From the NCBI RefSeq assembly GCF_007828215.1, contig NZ_VIUE01000016.1, forward strand, positions 62,001-126,000: a stretch of DNA of 64,000 bases, read 5' to 3'. A program made the translations under genes and the position numbers. This stretch comes from Pseudomonas sp. SJZ074 (GTDB lineage: Bacteria; Pseudomonadota; Gammaproteobacteria; Pseudomonadales; Pseudomonadaceae). The notes under the pieces are model-generated. The model had not been told where the DNA came from and made no database searches. It saw only the letters and a program-made list of their open reading frames with translations. This document shows positions 61,181-64,000 of the stretch, piece by piece; position 1 is the stretch's first letter, and each line of letters starts with the position of its first letter.

Positions 61181-62542
61181 TCAGCTTTCCGTGGCCGACA
61201 GGTCCATGGGCAACAAGACGTCCAGTTCACTTCGCCCCGGTGTCGACGTCAACTCCAGTCGCCCGCCGAAATGTTCGACCCGTTCGCGGATGTTCCGCAG
61301 GCCGATGCCGGCATGGCCACGTTCGACCTGCGGGACGTTGAAGCCCATTCCGTCATCCACCACCGTCAGGCGCAAGGATTGAGCCGAGCCAAACAAGGTG
61401 ATCGCGACACGTTTCGCCCCGGCGTGGCGTTCGATATTGGTCAGGGCTTCCTGGGCGATGCGGAACAACGAGACCGGGGCGCCATTCTCCAGCCGGCAAT
61501 CGAACTCATTGCATCGGTAGGACACCTCGAGCCCGCTGCGTTGTTCGAATTCCGCCGCGAGCTGGCCGATGGCGGCGGGCAGGCCCAGGGTGTCGAGCAG
61601 GGAAGAGCGCAAGTCGTGGGAGATGCTGCGGATTTCACCGATGGCTTCCCCCAGTCGATCCGTTGCGTTCTTGAGGATGCCCAGGCCGTTTCCCTGACCG
61701 TTTTCGAGCACATGACTGGCCAGCTCGAACTGGAACTTGATCGACACCAGCAACTGGCTGATGCCATCGTGGAGTTCGCGGGACACCCGCGAGCGTTCCT
61801 CCTCCTGCAAGCTGACAATACGCTGGTTCAGCCGCTGCAGCTTTTTGTCGGCCAGGCGATGCTCGCTCACGTTGAGGGTCATGCCGCCGGCGAAGACCAG
61901 CAGGACCGCCACCAGTGCGATGGCGGCAATGGCCTGCATGGTGGTGTGGATGCCATGGGCGACTTCGTCGCGCGCCTGTTGGGTGGCGCGCTCGACATCT
62001 TCCAGGTAGATCCCGGTGCCGAGCATCCAGCCCCATCGATCCAGCATCACCACGTAGGCCAGCTTTTCGGTCACCTGGCCGGAGGAGGGCTTGTTCCAGG
62101 CATAGCGCTGGAAACCTTCGCCGGACTCGGCGCTCTTGATCAATGCCTGGATGACAGACAGGCCGTGGGGGTCTTTCATGTCCCAGAGGTATTTGCCCAC
62201 CAGTTCCGACTGGCGCGCGTGCATCAGGCTGCGGCCCTGACGGTCATAGACGAAGAAATAGCCGTTGATGCCGAAGCTGAGCTTGCGCAGCTCTTCGAGC
62301 ACCTGTTGCTGTGCGCGTTCGTCGCCAAGGCCGCCGTTGTACAGCGGAGCAATCAGGCTCTGCGCCATCTCGACATAGTTCTTCAGCTCGGCGCGCTTGC
62401 TGGCGAGGATGCTGTCTTCGATCAGTTGCGCCTGTTGATCGCCCAACTGGCGGTTGAGCGAGATCACCAGCGCGCAGATGACGGCAATCGCCAGGACCAG
62501 GGGCAGGATCCCGAGGGCGACGATTTTGTGTTTGAGCAGCAT
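61181..62542 (-). CDS. Cache-domain sensor histidine kinase (HisKA_3/NarX type)
   Basis: A 453-residue inner-membrane sensor. Helix 1 (about 8-28) and helix 2 (about 202-222, IAAIALVAVLLVFAGGMTLNV) flank a periplasmic single-Cache domain (about 35-195, KLSFGINGYFFVYDRQGRSLMHARQSELVGKYLWDMKDPHG), which typically binds small carboxylates. HisKA_3 has the phospho-acceptor His in SRVSRELHDGISQLL. The ATPase domain has EALTNIERHA, DDGMGF and GIGLRNIRERV. Its ATG at 62542 follows CAGGAG. With the NarL regulator it forms a two-component system divergent from cstA, so it may control pyruvate or peptide uptake by CstA, as CstA-type transporters elsewhere are controlled by such pairs. Confidence 0.93.
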   Translation of the reverse strand: MLLKHKIVALGILPLVLAIAVICALVISLNRQLGDQQAQLIEDSILASKRAELKNYVEMAQSLIAPLYNGGLGDERAQQQVLEELRKLSFGINGYFFVYDRQGRSLMHARQSELVGKYLWDMKDPHGLSVIQALIKSAESGEGFQRYAWNKPSSGQVTEKLAYVVMLDRWGWMLGTGIYLEDVERATQQARDEVAHGIHTTMQAIAAIALVAVLLVFAGGMTLNVSEHRLADKKLQRLNQRIVSLQEEERSRVSRELHDGISQLLVSIKFQFELASHVLENGQGNGLGILKNATDRLGEAIGEIRSISHDLRSSLLDTLGLPAAIGQLAAEFEQRSGLEVSYRCNEFDCRLENGAPVSLFRIAQEALTNIERHAGAKRVAITLFGSAQSLRLTVVDDGMGFNVPQVERGHAGIGLRNIRERVEHFGGRLELTSTPGRSELDVLLPMDLSATES

Positions 62543-62640
62543 CTGTACTCCTGCCAGGGCCTGACGGGGGGGAGGTGGATGGTCGGCATCATATGCCAAA
62601 CACATGCTCGCTCAAATCCTGCTGATGCGAAGTCCAGGAC

Positions 62641-62730
62641 TTGTGGGAGCGGGCTTGCTCGCGAATGCGGTGTGTCAGGTAGAGAGCATGCCACTGACAC
62701 ACCGCATTCGCGAGCAAGCCCGCTCCCACG
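62641..62730. repeat. REPIN
   Basis: REPs at 62641-62670 (+) and 62701-62730 (-), with GCGAATGCGG..CCGCATTCGC extended symmetry, in the 323-bp divergent region between the sensor kinase and cstA. The cstA promoter should lie between here and 62866; a TATAAA at 62818-62823 is the only -10-like element I noticed, without a good -35. Confidence 0.88.
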
Positions 62731-62865
62731 GAGAGCAGTGCGTCTACGTAGTACTACGGATTTATTTATTGACGTCGGACAGGGATATTGGGCCCGCTCC
62801 GAATAGCCGGGGCACACTATAAAAACAATCGCCGCAGTCCACTGGACCTCGGCAGGAGACACGCA

Positions 62866-64000
62866 ATGACAACCCGTCTGGTTAAACACCTCGCCTGGTT
62901 TGCCGTGGCTGTTCTGGGAGCCTGTGCGTTGAGTGTCGTGGCTTTGCGCCGCGGCGAACCCATCAACGCCCTCTGGATCGTCGTCGCAGCCGTCGCGATC
63001 TACCTGGTCGCCTACCGCTACTACAGCCTCTTTATCGCCAACAATGTGATGCAACTCGATGCGCGCCGGGCCACCCCTGCCGTGCTCAATAACGATGGCC
63101 TGGACTTCGTCCCGACCAACAAGCACATCCTCTTCGGTCACCACTTCGCCGCCATTGCCGGCGCGGGGCCGCTGGTCGGGCCGGTGCTGGCGGCACAGAT
63201 GGGCTACCTGCCCGGCACGCTCTGGCTGATCGCCGGCGTGGTGCTGGCCGGGGCCGTGCAGGACTTCATGATCCTGTTCCTCTCCACCCGCCGCAACGGT
63301 CGTTCCCTGGGCGACATGGTCCGCGAGGAAATGGGCCGCATCCCCGGCACCATCGCGCTGTTCGGCTGCTTCCTGATCATGATCATCATCCTCGCGGTGC
63401 TGGCGCTGATCGTGGTCAAGGCCCTGGCCGAAAGCCCGTGGGGGATCTTCACCGTGATGGCGACCATCCCGATCGCGATGTTCATGGGCGTCTACATGCG
63501 CTACATCCGCCCGGGCCGCATCGGTGAAATCTCGCTCATCGGCGTGCTGTTGCTGCTGGGGTCGATCTGGCTGGGCGGGCAGGTCGCCGCCGACCCGGTC
63601 TGGGCCAAGGCCTTCACCTTCACCGGGATCCAGATCACCTGGATGCTGATCGGCTACGGCTTCGTCGCGGCGGTGCTGCCGGTGTGGCTGATCCTGGCCC
63701 CGCGGGACTACCTGTCGACCTTCCTCAAGATCGGCACCATCGTCGCCCTGGCGATCGGCATCCTGATCACCATGCCCGAGCTGAAAATGCCGGCGCTGAC
63801 CCAGTTCACCAACGGCCTGGGCCCGGTGTGGAAGGGCGGGCTGTTCCCGTTCCTGTTCATCACCATCGCCTGCGGCGCGGTCTCGGGCTTCCATGCGCTG
63901 ATCTCCTCGGGCACCACGCCCAAGCTGCTGGACAACGAAACCAACGCCCGCTACATCGGCTACGGCGGCATGCTGATGGAGTCCTTCGTGGCGATCATGG
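62866..64000 (+). CDS. cstA: Carbon starvation protein CstA (pyruvate/peptide transporter), 3' end outside window
   Basis: The first 378 codons of an inner-membrane transporter; the frame stays open at the right edge. The start ATG at 62866 is preceded by CAGGAG. Motifs such as ALWIVVAAVAIYLVAYRYYS, FVPTNKHILFGHHFAAIAGAGPLVGPVLAAQMGYLPGTLWLIAGVVLAGAVQDF and SGTTPKLLDNETNARYIGYGGMLMESFVAIM are hallmark CstA blocks. At least nine helices are visible here. CstA is known as a carbon-starvation-induced pyruvate (and peptide) transporter. It is divergent from the Cache sensor kinase and NarL regulator, the likely controllers. Confidence 0.95.
   Translation, partial: MTTRLVKHLAWFAVAVLGACALSVVALRRGEPINALWIVVAAVAIYLVAYRYYSLFIANNVMQLDARRATPAVLNNDGLDFVPTNKHILFGHHFAAIAGAGPLVGPVLAAQMGYLPGTLWLIAGVVLAGAVQDFMILFLSTRRNGRSLGDMVREEMGRIPGTIALFGCFLIMIIILAVLALIVVKALAESPWGIFTVMATIPIAMFMGVYMRYIRPGRIGEISLIGVLLLLGSIWLGGQVAADPVWAKAFTFTGIQITWMLIGYGFVAAVLPVWLILAPRDYLSTFLKIGTIVALAIGILITMPELKMPALTQFTNGLGPVWKGGLFPFLFITIACGAVSGFHALISSGTTPKLLDNETNARYIGYGGMLMESFVAIM

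Noticed and set aside
62821..62828. AAAAACAA CA-like motif in the cstA upstream region
   Set aside because: It overlaps the only -10-like TATAAA and lies 38 nt from the start, far from the ribosome site, so it may not be in the mRNA; not counted with the four better sites.
62811..62830. Possible sigma-54 promoter (GGCAC) before cstA
   Set aside because: The GC pair expected at -12 with correct spacing is missing.

Overview
The window comes from a Pseudomonas of the P. fluorescens group. This rests on the ptxS-kguEKTD 2-ketogluconate locus in pseudomonad order, the large 180-kDa-type GdhB, GC-rich coding sequence, and many copies of the pseudomonad GTGGGAGCGAGCCTGCTCGCGAT-type REP element, often paired head to head as REPINs. 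No rRNA, tRNA, prophage, insertion sequence or CRISPR array was seen. The window starts inside a formate dehydrogenase gene and ends inside cstA.

Layout. 1-2420: end of an NAD-type formate dehydrogenase operon (alpha and delta subunits). 2473-5907: PixA/AidA-like inclusion-body protein, epoxide hydrolase, a small hypothetical gene and tRNA methyltransferase TrmK. 5989-10046: a complete tripartite drug efflux operon (outer-membrane factor, DHA2-type MFS pump, HlyD adaptor). 10191-17639: a signalling island with a stand-alone receiver, a 1827-residue pseudokinase/AAA/GAF/PAS/histidine kinase, a membrane-anchored LRAT-fold protein and a FixJ-type regulator. 17918-24280: a nutrient-acquisition cluster with a beta-lactamase-fold hydrolase, an outer-membrane barrel, an orphan polyamine-type binding protein, a TetR regulator and a GABA-type permease.

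24583-29019: a complete type I secretion system with no substrate gene beside it. 29287-31389: a small acidic protein, a lactonase-fold protein and two very small exported proteins. 31465-36347: sbcDC. 36550-43390: a six-gene moxR-DUF58-DUF4381-batA-batB-batD operon. 43704-48934: kguD, kguT, kguK, kguE and ptxS with two perfect PtxS palindromes. 49329-54968: a small hypothetical gene and gdhB with a strong terminator. 55152-58748: cupin, ABM monooxygenase, a MocR regulator divergent from an AhpD-like gene, and a secreted tandem-repeat peptide. 58943-64000: a PheC-like periplasmic protein, TetR, a NarL/histidine-kinase pair and the start of cstA.

The strongest non-obvious signal is regulatory. 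Perfect AANAANAA (Crc/Hfq 'CA') motifs sit directly upstream of the Shine-Dalgarno or start of four metabolic or transport genes: the 19297 porin, gabP, kguT and gdhB. This suggests that several scattered loci here are repressed together at translation during growth on preferred carbon sources. Other points of interest are a pseudokinase signalling island containing an LRAT protein, a REPIN that appears to encode the last ~25 residues of KguK, and an orphan type I secretion system.
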